A stretch of 64,000 nt of DNA from Amorphus sp040750475. GTDB lineage: Bacteria > Pseudomonadota > Alphaproteobacteria > Rhizobiales > Amorphaceae. The notes beneath the pieces were generated by a model, which made no database searches, was not told the DNA's origin, and saw only the letters and a list, made by a program, of their open reading frames with translations. Below are positions 7,669 through 16,405 of the stretch, one piece after another. The DNA lies in NCBI RefSeq assembly GCF_040750475.1, contig NZ_JABJVY010000028.1:14115-78114 (forward strand). The letters are read 5' to 3'. A program made the translations under genes and the position numbers. The first letter of the stretch is position 1, and every line of letters begins with the position of its first letter.

Positions 7669-8367
7669 ATGCGCAGCGAAATCACCGGATCGACGCTCCC
7701 CGTTCTCACGCTCACCTTGGAGGCCGGTGAGACGGTCCTGGCAGAACCCGATCGGCTGTCGTGGATGTCATCCAATGTCGCCATGCACACGACCACCGCG
7801 ACGGCGGGTTCCTCCGGCCTGTTCGGGGCGCTCGGTCGCGCGCTTTCGGGCGGCGGGCTGTTCATGACCGAGTTCACCGCGGAACGCGGCGAGGCCGTGG
7901 TGGCATTCGCCGCGACCATTCCCGGCAACATTTTGGAAGAGACCGTGGAAGAGGGACGGGGTCTCCTGATCCACCGCCACGGCTTTCTGGCCGGCAGCAA
8001 GAGCCTGGCGCTCTCCACCGGGTTCCAGCAGTCGCTCGGAGCGGGCCTGTTTGGCGGCGATGGCTTCGTCCTGCAGCATCTGGGTGGTCACGGGACCGCG
8101 TTCGTGGAGCTCGGTGGCGAGCTCGTGCGCTACGATCTGGAGGCGGGGCAGGAGCTCCTGGTCCACCCGGGACATATCGGCATGTTCGAAGAGCGGGTGT
8201 CTTTCGAGATCACCACGATCCGCGGCGTTCGCAATGCGATTTTCGGCGGGGACGGATTGTTCCTGGCGCGCCTGTCGGGTCCGGGGCGCATCTGGCTGCA
8301 ATCGCTGACGCCGGCGAAGCTTGCCCATGCGCTTCGGCCCTATCTGCCATCCGGCGAGCATCGCTAA
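7669..8367 (+). CDS. AIM24 family protein (TIGR00266 type)
   Basis: A 232-residue protein of the AIM24/DUF124 family, built of beta-sandwich repeats. Visible landmarks are LEAGETVLAEPDRLSWMS near the N-terminus, the glycine-rich LFGALGRALSGGGLFMTEF (about residues 46-64), FLAGSKSLAL and QSLGAGLFGGDGFVLQHL in the second half. The start at ATG 7669 is chosen because the family begins there; the frame is open further upstream but has no family sequence. The bacterial function is unknown; the mitochondrial homologue affects inner-membrane organisation. It stands alone, with an AT-rich inverted repeat upstream and a long gene-free stretch downstream. Family assignment is firm, role is not. Confidence 0.85.
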   Translation: MRSEITGSTLPVLTLTLEAGETVLAEPDRLSWMSSNVAMHTTTATAGSSGLFGALGRALSGGGLFMTEFTAERGEAVVAFAATIPGNILEETVEEGRGLLIHRHGFLAGSKSLALSTGFQQSLGAGLFGGDGFVLQHLGGHGTAFVELGGELVRYDLEAGQELLVHPGHIGMFEERVSFEITTIRGVRNAIFGGDGLFLARLSGPGRIWLQSLTPAKLAHALRPYLPSGEHR

Positions 8368-8871
8368 GTTAGAGGCTGCTTAAGCAAGCAGGAAGCGCTC
8401 CAGCGCCTTCGACTGAAGTCAATTGCTGTCGAGCAAGTGTTCCCATCAGACTGCTGCACAAGTGAGGCGGGAAAAGCGGGCGCCGGTCACGGATATCGCG
8501 CCGACGTCCAGCCACCTCGTATTGGAACCGCCTGCGCTTTCGTGCTTTTGCTCGATTTTGCCCGAAATGATCGGGCTCCATCGGTCGCTATTGGGACGCG
8601 GTGACCAGGCATGGCCTATCCAATTGCGCGATAGGATCGTTTTTGAATTCAGTATTTCTGGATATCGCCTGCCGATTTCTGGAAGTCGATCTTTGAAAGA
8701 TATCTTTCAATTTTCGGATACAAGTTTCTCTTGCTTGAAAAGCTTGTCTTTTCATCAATCCATCGTATTGACTGGCTAGGAACAGACGTTGAATAGTCTC
8801 GCATACCCGAGGCGGCCGCGCATCGGGTGTTCGATTCTGAGTTGTTCTGGGGTGAGATCGGAGCCCTTTCG
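8368..8871. other. Gene-free stretch, no product recognised
   Basis: Between the AIM24 gene and the structured leader of the autotransporter no open frame has coding character. The part from about 8640 to 8770 is AT-rich compared with its surroundings and contains an 18-bp perfect palindrome (8693-8710), so it probably holds promoter and operator sequences. I see no recognisable RNA gene in it. Confidence 0.5.
8693..8710. promoter_or_regulatory. Perfect 18-bp palindrome, possible operator
   Basis: TTGAAAGATATCTTTCAA reads identically on both strands. It lies in an AT-rich patch about 380 bp before the phosphatase autotransporter. A palindrome of this length suits a dimeric regulator; which one is unknown. 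Confidence 0.45.
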
Positions 8872-9001
8872 CCTATCGGATCAGGTCCACCTGACCGGAT
8901 AGGGAAAGGATGACGTCGACGCCGGGGGGCGTTGGGGGCGTGCCGGCTCGACTGCGGACCTGAGCGCAGTCGAGCCGGTTTCCGGTCTGCACCTGATCCG
9001 A
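8872..9001 (+). promoter_or_regulatory. Structured leader upstream of the phosphatase autotransporter
   Basis: Three pairings stand out. A hairpin 8872-8886 with 8889-8903 has a few mismatches. A perfect 14-bp hairpin 8943-8956 with 8965-8978 has an 8-base loop. A perfect 11-bp long-range helix pairs 8876-8886 (TCGGATCAGGT) with 8991-9001 (ACCTGATCCGA). The first and third use the same strand, so they exclude one another. In RNA this would be a switch-like leader ending about 86 bases before the start codon. It matches no riboswitch class I know, and it could instead be a small palindromic element in DNA. Confidence 0.4.
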
Positions 9002-9087
9002 GAAAAAGGAAGAAAGCTTTGGCTCTGTCCAAATGTCTTCTGCAATGCGAAGCTGCTTCGCCGATCGTTGAGGCCGGAGAAAAGCGC

Positions 9088-12000
9088 ATGCGGCCCCGAG
9101 CATTTGTTCAAGCGGCTCTGCTTGCTGGAAGTGTCTCTTTTCTCGCGATGTCCAGCGCTCTGGCGCAAACGAACGCGACGACCTGCGCGGCCGATTTTAG
9201 CTGCACGGATCTCGACCTTTTGTCCGCATTCGAGAATTACGCGCAGCAGACGCCGGATCCCGGCACGGTTCTCTACGAAACCGAGAAGATTATCGAGGGC
9301 GTCTATTTCAATCCGAGCTTCGGCGAGGTGAATCCGGCGCTCACCGCCAACGACTATCGCGAGCTCGCTGCGCTCAATTCCCAACTTCAATCGGGGGCGG
9401 CGGATCCGAGCACCGCGCCCGGCAACCTTCCGAACTATCCCTATGTCGAGGTGTTCAACATCTGGCGGATGGCCGACTTCACCATCGCCAACTATCCCGG
9501 TGGCACCACCTACCGCAAAAAGTTCGATGTCGGCGACCTGATTAACCCCGGCCAGAATGCGCCGGGCATTGGCAGCGGGAACAACACGTCGAAATATTTC
9601 GCGCTGATTGATGACTTGGGCAGCGGCGGGATTTCGGCGACTACCGCGAAAGACGATTTTTCTCAGTACGATTCTTATGGAAATTTTTCGAACCCGAAAG
9701 ACTATCCAGACGGGTACGGTGTCGCAAACCCGCGACCGTTCATGACCTCACACAGCATCAATTCCAGCCCTTGGTCGACGCTTTCGGATCTGCCTGCTGC
9801 TTACGCGGTCTCGATCCAGTCGGATGAATACCCGACGGGTGTCCAAGGAAAGCTGCAGTCTGGGCCGAATAACGCGCAGTACTGGGGCGACTATGTGAAG
9901 AGCCAGGCCTTCCCGAGCGGCCACAGCACTTCCGGCACGGTGAAGGGCGTGGGGACCGCGATGGTTGCGCCGCGCTTCTACAAGGACTTCGTCATGGCGG
10001 CCGCGGAGTTTGGCCGCAGCCGCAACATCTTCGGCGTGCACTATCCGCTGGACGTGATCGGCGGCCGTATGATCGGCCTCTACGACATCGGCTACTACGT
10101 CAATCAAAACGGCGCCTCGGACTCCGGAACCGACGCAAAAGGCTTCGGTCTTTTGCCGACGACGTTCAGCCAAGCGAACGCGGAGCTGGCCCAGCATTTG
10201 TTCGGGAGCGAGGCTGCGGCGCTGAACGAATCGCCCTATGCCGACGTCTGCTCGACCAATGGTCTTGCTGCCTGCATCGCGTCGGGCGCCATCCCCACGG
10301 CACAGACCTTTCGAGACCTGCGCCAACAATACGTGAATCTCGCCACCTACAGCGACATCCCGAACGGCGACGGGGGCTATGGCTTCACGCCGAACGCCAA
10401 TCCGACGGCGGAGATCCCGGAAAATACCGTGGCGGCGGTCGCTCCGCTCCTTGCCACCCGGTTCCCTTATCTCAACGCGCAGCATCTCAGGGACGTGATC
10501 GCGACTACGGCGTTGCCGGGCGGAGGACCGCTCGACAACGGGTCCGGCTGGGACATGGTCAACCTCTATGCCGCCGCCGACGGCTTCGGGGCCTTTCGAA
10601 CCGACACATCCATCGTCATGGACGCCTCGAAGGGCGGCTACAACGCCTTCGATGTCTGGGCCAACGACATCACGGGCTCGGGCGGGTTCACGCTGAACGG
10701 CACCGGTACCCTCGTGTTCGCCGGCGACAGCACCTATTCCGGCGGAACGACCGTCTCCGGCGGTACCTTGGGGATCTCCGGCTCGATCGTCGGCGCCGTC
10801 GCCGTCGCCTCCGGCGCCACCCTCTACAATGCCGGCACCATAACGGCGCTCACCGGCACGACGGTTTCCAACGCCGGTACGCTGACCAACGACGGCACCA
10901 TCGCGAGCGACGTGGTCAACAGTGGCCTCCTGTCGGGCAACGGCACGATCGACGGCGTTTTGACCAATGCCGGCACCATCGCGCCGGGTAATTCGATCGG
11001 CACGATCATGGTCAACGGATCGGTGACGTTCCAGCCGGGATCGACCTACCAGGTGGAGATGGCGCCAGGCGGTTCGAGCGACCTTTTGACGGCAAGCGGC
11101 GCAATCACCATTCAGGGCGGCACGCTTCAGCTCGTCGCCGAGCCAGGGCTTGCCTACGGCTTCGACACCATGACCTTCCTCATCGCCGACGGCGGGATCG
11201 GCGGAACCTTCGACACCGTTTCCGATCCCTTCGCCGAGGAATATCCGTTCCTGGACGCAACCGTCGTCTATTCCGGAGGGACCGTTCGCATCGAGACGGT
11301 GCGCAGCAACGTCGACTTCGAAACTTATGCGACCACGCCGAACCAGGCGGCCGTCGCCGGCGCGCTGGATTCCCTGTCTCCGGATGCGCCGATCGTGGAA
11401 GAGGTCGCCGCGCTGAACGCGTCGACGACGCCGGACGCCTTGGATCAGCTTTCCGGCGAGGTCTATGCCTCGACCGCAATCACGATGGTGGAGGACAGCC
11501 GCTTCGTGCGCGACGCAGCTCGTGCGCGCATCCGTGGCGCGTTCGAGCGGATCGCGGATCCGTCGATGAATGTGCTGGCCTACGGTGAGACCGGGGCAAC
11601 CGGCGAGACCTCGGCGGACGCGCCTGCCTTCGCCGCCTGGGGCCAGGGTTACGGCTCCTGGGGCAACTGGGATGGCTCCGGCGGCGTTGCGTCGGTCGAT
11701 CGCTCCATCGGCGGCTTCGCCGTCGGTCTCGATCGGGCGGTCGGATCCGCCGCGCGACTTGGCGTGCTCGCAGGCTATGCTCAGTCGAGCGTCGATGTCG
11801 ATGCGCGCCATTCGTCCGCTGATGTGGAGACGACCTCGCTGGGCGCCTACGCGGCGGCCCAGTTGGGCGGCCTGTCGCTGAGCGGCGGCGGTGCGTACGC
11901 CTGGCATTCGACCGACAGCGACCGCTCGGTTGCCTTCCCCGGCTTCAGCGATCAGCTCAGCGCGACCTATGATGCCCACAGCACGCAGCTCTTCGCCGAA

Positions 12001-12450
12001 GCGGCCTACGGCGTCGACGTCGGCCCCGGCCGGCTGGAGCCGTTCGCGGGGATCGCCTATGTCCATCTCGACACCGACAGCTTCACCGAGACGGGGGGTG
12101 CGGCTGCCCTGATGAGCCCCGGCTGGACCCAGGACACGACCTTCACCACGCTGGGACTGAATGCGGCTGCGGACCTCAACCTGGCCTATCTGCCGGTACG
12201 TTTGTCGGGGACGGTCGGATGGCGGCATGCGTTCGGGGATGTCGATCCCGGCGCGCCGCTGGCTTTCGCAAGCGGTGGCCAGAGCTATCAGATCACCGGC
12301 CAGCCGATCGCCGAAGATGCGCTGGTGCTCGATGCCGGTCTGGAGCTGCAGGTCGCGCCGGGCGCCCTGTTGGCGCTCAGCTACGCCGGTCAGATCGCCG
12401 ACGGCGCCAGCGATCAGGGCCTGAAGGGCAGCTTCTCCTACGCGTTCTAA
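9088..12450 (+). CDS. PAP2-family acid phosphatase fused to an autotransporter beta-barrel
   Basis: A 1120-residue type V secreted protein. Residues 1-26 are a signal peptide ending AlaLeuAlaGln. Residues 30-340 are a PAP2/acid phosphatase domain with FPSGHS (275-280) and SRNIFGVHYPLDVIGGR (311-327), giving the catalytic histidines 279 and 319 and Asp322. Around residues 530-660 are glycine-rich autotransporter-associated strand repeats (TGTLVFAGDSTYSGGTTVSG). The last 280 or so residues form the outer-membrane barrel, ending in an aromatic strand (SFSYAF). The start at 9088 is chosen for the signal peptide and the upstream GGAGA. It should expose a phosphatase at the cell surface for scavenging phosphate from organic esters. 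Whether the passenger is released is unknown. Confidence 0.88.
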   Translation: MRPRAFVQAALLAGSVSFLAMSSALAQTNATTCAADFSCTDLDLLSAFENYAQQTPDPGTVLYETEKIIEGVYFNPSFGEVNPALTANDYRELAALNSQLQSGAADPSTAPGNLPNYPYVEVFNIWRMADFTIANYPGGTTYRKKFDVGDLINPGQNAPGIGSGNNTSKYFALIDDLGSGGISATTAKDDFSQYDSYGNFSNPKDYPDGYGVANPRPFMTSHSINSSPWSTLSDLPAAYAVSIQSDEYPTGVQGKLQSGPNNAQYWGDYVKSQAFPSGHSTSGTVKGVGTAMVAPRFYKDFVMAAAEFGRSRNIFGVHYPLDVIGGRMIGLYDIGYYVNQNGASDSGTDAKGFGLLPTTFSQANAELAQHLFGSEAAALNESPYADVCSTNGLAACIASGAIPTAQTFRDLRQQYVNLATYSDIPNGDGGYGFTPNANPTAEIPENTVAAVAPLLATRFPYLNAQHLRDVIATTALPGGGPLDNGSGWDMVNLYAAADGFGAFRTDTSIVMDASKGGYNAFDVWANDITGSGGFTLNGTGTLVFAGDSTYSGGTTVSGGTLGISGSIVGAVAVASGATLYNAGTITALTGTTVSNAGTLTNDGTIASDVVNSGLLSGNGTIDGVLTNAGTIAPGNSIGTIMVNGSVTFQPGSTYQVEMAPGGSSDLLTASGAITIQGGTLQLVAEPGLAYGFDTMTFLIADGGIGGTFDTVSDPFAEEYPFLDATVVYSGGTVRIETVRSNVDFETYATTPNQAAVAGALDSLSPDAPIVEEVAALNASTTPDALDQLSGEVYASTAITMVEDSRFVRDAARARIRGAFERIADPSMNVLAYGETGATGETSADAPAFAAWGQGYGSWGNWDGSGGVASVDRSIGGFAVGLDRAVGSAARLGVLAGYAQSSVDVDARHSSADVETTSLGAYAAAQLGGLSLSGGGAYAWHSTDSDRSVAFPGFSDQLSATYDAHSTQLFAEAAYGVDVGPGRLEPFAGIAYVHLDTDSFTETGGAAALMSPGWTQDTTFTTLGLNAAADLNLAYLPVRLSGTVGWRHAFGDVDPGAPLAFASGGQSYQITGQPIAEDALVLDAGLELQVAPGALLALSYAGQIADGASDQGLKGSFSYAF

Positions 12451-12454
12451 TCTT

Positions 12455-12487
12455 GGAAGGGGCGGCGGGATCGCCGCCCTTCCTTTT
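12455..12487 (+). terminator. Rho-independent terminator after the phosphatase autotransporter
   Basis: GGAAGGGGCGGCG and CGCCGCCCTTCC pair around a GGAT loop with one bulged G, followed by TTTT. It begins 5 bp after the stop codon. The convergent glucokinase gene ends at 12499, so it may serve both. Confidence 0.7.
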
Positions 12488-12498
12488 GCCGTCTCGTT

Positions 12499-13530
12499 TC
12501 AGGTTTCGCTCTGGCGAAACCGGCGGCCATGCAGCGAGATGGAAAATCGGCTCGGGGTGCGGGCAAAGGCGGCGAGGCCTTCCAGCGCCGGACGGTCGTG
12601 GGCGACCACGGCGGTCGGGATCGTGCGCATGATCGCCTCGTGTGGCGCCTTCGCTTCGAAAGCCCGCCGGAAATGGCCGTCGGCCAGGAAGCCGCGCACC
12701 TTGGGTGCGATGCCGCCGGCGACGAAGACACCGCCGTGAGCCAGGAAAACCAGGGCGAGATCGCCGGCATAGCGGCCGAGATAGGTGCAGAACAACCGCA
12801 GCGCGGTTTTCGCGGTCTGATCGCCGGCGGTCGCGTGGTCGCTGATCTCCTCGCCGGTGTCGTGAGCCGGCGTCACGCCTTCCAGCGCGCAGACGCCACG
12901 GTAGATCCGCACCAGCCCCGGACCGGACAGAAGCGTTTCGCCCGTGATGCGGCCGTGGAAGTGTTCCAGGTGCGGCCAGAGCGCGAAGTCGTCGTCGGTC
13001 TCCGGCCCGAGCGACATGTGGCCGCCTTCGCCGGGGATCGGCGTGAGCTGGCCGGCCGCGCTGATCAGGGCCGCAACCCCGAGGCCGGTCCCCGGCCCGA
13101 TCACCAGCCGGGGCGCATGAGCGCGCGTGGTCCCGCCGCCAAGCTGCACGAGATTGCTTTCGTCCAGCGAAGGTAGCGCCAGGGCGAGGGCTTCGAAATC
13201 GTTCACGACGACCACGTCCGACAGGCCGAAGGTGTGTAGCAGCTCCTCCGGGTCGATGGTCCAATCGGCGTTGGTGAGCTTCAGCGGCGCGAGATCGACC
13301 GGCCCGGCGATCGCCATCACGATCGATTTCGGCAGCATCGAAGTGCGGGCAAGGACGCCTTGTTCGATCGCGACGGTGGGGGAGGCGTAGTCGGACGTCG
13401 AGACGGTGGGGAAATGCTTCAGTTCGCCATAGGCGTCCGAAATGATCGCGAACCGGGCGTTGGTCCCGCCGATATCCGCGATCAGGACCGGGAACGCGAG
13501 CGGATCGTTGTCTGCGTGGGGCCGCGCCAT
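12499..13530 (-). CDS. glk: Glucokinase
   Basis: A 343-residue cytoplasmic sugar kinase of the bacterial Glk family: ATP-dependent phosphorylation of glucose to glucose 6-phosphate. The phosphate-1 motif ADIGGTNARFA lies at about residues 18-28, a VVVNDFEALALAL stretch at about 106-118 and the adenosine-type GPGTGLGVA in the middle. The length is close to the usual 320-340. It is a single gene, convergent with the autotransporter and divergent from the URC operon. No sugar-uptake genes are nearby. Identification is secure. Confidence 0.92.
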   Translation of the reverse strand: MARPHADNDPLAFPVLIADIGGTNARFAIISDAYGELKHFPTVSTSDYASPTVAIEQGVLARTSMLPKSIVMAIAGPVDLAPLKLTNADWTIDPEELLHTFGLSDVVVVNDFEALALALPSLDESNLVQLGGGTTRAHAPRLVIGPGTGLGVAALISAAGQLTPIPGEGGHMSLGPETDDDFALWPHLEHFHGRITGETLLSGPGLVRIYRGVCALEGVTPAHDTGEEISDHATAGDQTAKTALRLFCTYLGRYAGDLALVFLAHGGVFVAGGIAPKVRGFLADGHFRRAFEAKAPHEAIMRTIPTAVVAHDRPALEGLAAFARTPSRFSISLHGRRFRQSET

Positions 13531-13805
13531 CGGCTCTCCTCGTCTCCGGAAAGATCAAACGTGGACAACGCGCAACCGCCAACGCCGTTCGGGCGCCTGC
13601 GGTCCGCATCGGGGAAGATATGGGGCCAGAGCCCCGGCAGTGCCTCTCATTTGGCCGCGACGGGGCGGGCGGGTCAACGCACTTGCGGGCCGTGAAGCGC
13701 GGTTTCGGAATGGGCGGCGGCTACGACCGTCGCTGGCGTGACGCAATTACGGCCCCAATATGAGAGGATCGATGACAACGGTTCGACAGTGATACCGAGT
13801 TCCTT

Positions 13806-15071
13806 ATGACCACACCCCTCAACCGGGCGAGCCACATCCGGCTGACCTCTCATCCCGGCGCCGGTGCGCCTGTCCGGTTTCCGATTTCATGGGGCGCGCC
13901 CACCGCGCGCGAGCGCGGGCCGGTGATCGGCAGCGTGACCCGTCCATCCGATCGTAACGTCATCGGGGCCTATGGTGGCGCTTACGCGCTCTACCGGGCG
14001 CTTGCGGTCGCGGCCGGCGCGCTCAACCCGATCCAGCGACCGGACCTGACCGATACCGCGCCGGTGGTGGATATCCCCGCAAACCCGGCCTGGCGCGACC
14101 CGGCGGCGATCGTCGCCCTGGATCCGTGGGGACATCTGGTGGGCGAGGCGTTCGCCGACGAGATCGGCGAGGGCGTCGACATCCGCCCCACCATCGCCGT
14201 CACGCGTGCCCAGCTCACCATGGCGGAGGTCGCCCAGGCGATCGATAAGGGCCGGCTCGTGCCCGATGGCGCAATCCTGCATCCCGGCGGCGCCGTCTCC
14301 GTGACCAAGATTGCGATCGATCCGGTCTGGCATCTGCCGGGGATTGCGCGTCGCTTCCAGGTGGCGGAGCCGACCTTGCGGCGGGTGCTGTTCGAGCAGA
14401 CCGGCGGCATCTATCCCGAGCTCGTCACGCGCCCGGATCTGGCGGTCTTTCTGCCACCCATCGGGGGCGCGACGGTCTATATTTTCGGCGATCCGGCGAG
14501 GCTCGCCGATCCCGCCGGCCGCGTCACCTGTCGGGTGCACGACGAATGCAACGGATCGGATGTGTTCGGCTCCGATATCTGTACCTGCCGACCCTATCTC
14601 ATCCACGGGATCGAGGAGTGCATCCGCGACGCCCAGACCGGGTCCGTCGGGCTCGTGGTCTACAACCGCAAGGAAGGCCGGGCGCTCGGTGAGGTCACCA
14701 AGTTCCTGGTCTACAACGCCCGCAAGCGCGCTGCTGCCGGCGACACGGCAGATGCCTATTTCGAGCGGACCGAATGCGTCGCCGGTGTCCAAGACGCCCG
14801 CTTTCAGGAGCTGATGCCCGATGTCTTTCACTGGCTCGGCGTGACGCGGATCGATCGCTTCGTGTCGATGTCGAACATGAAGTATGAGGCGTTGATCAAC
14901 GCGGGCGTGGCGATCGGCGAACGGGTTGCGATTCCCGACGATCTGGTGCCGGCCGACGCGCACGTGGAAATCGAAGCCAAGAAGGCGGCCGGCTACTACG
15001 CGCCCACGCCGGCGGATGGGGCGATGCTTGGCGATGTTCGTGGACGGGGGATCGATGACGTCTCAGATTGA
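13806..15071 (+). CDS. urc1: URC1-type GTP cyclohydrolase II-like protein of uracil catabolism
   Basis: A 421-residue member of the GTP cyclohydrolase II (RibA) superfamily. The three zinc-ligand cysteines are present (Cys248 in HDEC; Cys259 and Cys261 in SDICTC), but the usual RibA follow-on (CG.QL and GRGIGL) reads RPYL and GRALGEV. With the long N-terminal extension this marks the URC1/Urg1 subfamily rather than riboflavin synthesis. URC proteins open the uracil ring through a ribosylated intermediate in yeasts and many bacteria. The gene overlaps the next one by 17 bp, and that one is URC4, followed by upp; this order confirms the pathway. A very short frame (13772-13792) precedes it. Confidence 0.9.
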   Translation: MTTPLNRASHIRLTSHPGAGAPVRFPISWGAPTARERGPVIGSVTRPSDRNVIGAYGGAYALYRALAVAAGALNPIQRPDLTDTAPVVDIPANPAWRDPAAIVALDPWGHLVGEAFADEIGEGVDIRPTIAVTRAQLTMAEVAQAIDKGRLVPDGAILHPGGAVSVTKIAIDPVWHLPGIARRFQVAEPTLRRVLFEQTGGIYPELVTRPDLAVFLPPIGGATVYIFGDPARLADPAGRVTCRVHDECNGSDVFGSDICTCRPYLIHGIEECIRDAQTGSVGLVVYNRKEGRALGEVTKFLVYNARKRAAAGDTADAYFERTECVAGVQDARFQELMPDVFHWLGVTRIDRFVSMSNMKYEALINAGVAIGERVAIPDDLVPADAHVEIEAKKAAGYYAPTPADGAMLGDVRGRGIDDVSD

Positions 15072-16290
15072 AGCGGCGCGCGCCCTGATGACGGCGGATG
15101 CGGTCCGCGCCGGGGCTCACCGGCTGTTCGCGCTTGCCGAAGAAGGGCGGCTTCCGGGCCTCAGCCTCCATCTCGATCGGCTCGACGAAGTCGCGGCCCG
15201 TGTGGTCGCGGTGACGACGGCCCGCTTTCCGGACCTGTCGGTGCCGCTGCATGCGCGCTGGCGCCATTTTGAGGCTGGCGGGCTCGATCGCTGGGGCATG
15301 CTCGCCGCCGCGCGCGGTTTCGACGATGCTCGCCAGGCGGCGCGCGCGGCGGGCGATCTCGCTGTCGTCAGCGTGCTTCTGGACGCCGGCGCGGGCGCCG
15401 ACTGGCGCTACCACGAGGCGTTGACCGGCGAGACCCATGCCCGATCCGAAGGGCTTGCGATCGCCTCGCTGGCGATGTTTGCCGGCGGGCTGTTTTCCGG
15501 CGTTCCGGCCGATCCTCTGCGCGCCGATGCCATCGCGCTTGCGGCCCTGTCGGAGGAGGAGCTCGCCGCCGGCTTTCAGGCCGGGCCGGCCAATCCGCTG
15601 GTCGGGCTTTCCGGCCGGGTGCAGCTTCTCGCCCGTCTCGCCCATGTTATGGAGAACCGGCGCGACGTGTTCGCACTGGAGGACGACCCGCGCCCCGGCG
15701 GGCTGATCGATGCGCTGATCCTGAAGGCGGAAGAGGGAGAGCTGCCGGCGGCGGCGATCCTCGATACCGTGCTCGACGCGTTGACGCCCGTCTTTCCCGG
15801 CCGGATCGAGCTTGGAGGTCTGCCGCTCGGCGACACTTGGCATCATCCGTTGCTGGACGGCGCGGGACCCGGCGCCGACCTGGTTCCCTTCCACAAGCTC
15901 TCCACCTGGCTCGCGATGTCGCTGATCGAGCCGCTCGACCTTGCCGGCATCGCGGTGACCGATCTCGATGGCCTGCCGGGGTTGGCGGAATATCGCAACG
16001 GCGGCCTGTTTCTGGACGGCGGCGTGATCGCCCTGGCGGATCCCGCCGATGCCGAGCGCGTGCATGCCGTCGACAGCCCGTTGGTGGTGGGTTGGCGGGC
16101 GCTGACGGTGGTTTTGCTGGATCGGTTGGCAGAGGCGGTACGCCGTCGGCTCGAACTCGATGCGGACATCTTTCCGCTTGCTTGCGTGCTGGAAGGCGGT
16201 AGCTGGGCGGCCGGCCGGGCCATCGCCTATGAGCGTCGTGCCGACGGATCTCCGCCGCTTCGCATCGCAAGCGACGGCACGGTATTCTGA
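15055..16290 (+). CDS. urc4: URC4/Urg3 family protein (DUF1688) of uracil catabolism
   Basis: A 411-residue protein of the DUF1688 (URC4, Urg3) family, whose members occur beside URC1 and uracil phosphoribosyltransferase. Landmarks are LPGLSLHLDRLDEVAARV near the N-terminus, a central RWRHFEAGGLDRW, LGDTWHHP and LVPFHKLSTWLAMSLIEPL (about residues 280-310). The start at 15055 follows GGACGGGGG and overlaps the end of URC1, showing translational coupling; the open frame extends further upstream only as a shadow of URC1. The reaction is not firmly known to me; genetic work in yeast shows it is needed to use uracil as nitrogen source. Cytoplasmic, no membrane segments. Confidence 0.88.
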   Translation: MTSQIEAARALMTADAVRAGAHRLFALAEEGRLPGLSLHLDRLDEVAARVVAVTTARFPDLSVPLHARWRHFEAGGLDRWGMLAAARGFDDARQAARAAGDLAVVSVLLDAGAGADWRYHEALTGETHARSEGLAIASLAMFAGGLFSGVPADPLRADAIALAALSEEELAAGFQAGPANPLVGLSGRVQLLARLAHVMENRRDVFALEDDPRPGGLIDALILKAEEGELPAAAILDTVLDALTPVFPGRIELGGLPLGDTWHHPLLDGAGPGADLVPFHKLSTWLAMSLIEPLDLAGIAVTDLDGLPGLAEYRNGGLFLDGGVIALADPADAERVHAVDSPLVVGWRALTVVLLDRLAEAVRRRLELDADIFPLACVLEGGSWAAGRAIAYERRADGSPPLRIASDGTVF

Positions 16291-16330
16291 TCGCGTGGGA
16301 CGAAAAAATAGAGATTCGGCCTTTCACCAG

Positions 16331-16390
16331 CAGCGCGCGACCGCGCGCCGGCCCGCGCAGCCGCGAGCGTAAACGAGCTGGCGTGAGCGA
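16331..16390. repeat. Copy of a dispersed GC-rich repeat between urc4 and upp
   Basis: The sequence GCGCGCGACCGCGCGC followed by CGCAGCCGCGAGCG and GAGCTGGCGTGAGCG matches blocks of the large repeats at 63700-64000 and, in inverse, at 39490-39610. It sits inside the URC operon, between two genes on the same strand. Confidence 0.6.
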
Positions 16391-16405
16391 GAAAAGGGAG
16401 CACCT

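Noticed and set aside
9748..12228. 826-codon open frame on the reverse strand
   Set aside because: Lies wholly antisense to the phosphatase autotransporter; long only because GC-rich codon use leaves the complementary frame open. Composition is Arg/Gly/Asp-rich with no domain.
13772..13792. Six-codon frame (ATG to TGA) with GAGAGGA upstream, just before urc1
   Set aside because: Too short to support; could be a leader peptide, but nothing in its codons suggests a sensing role.
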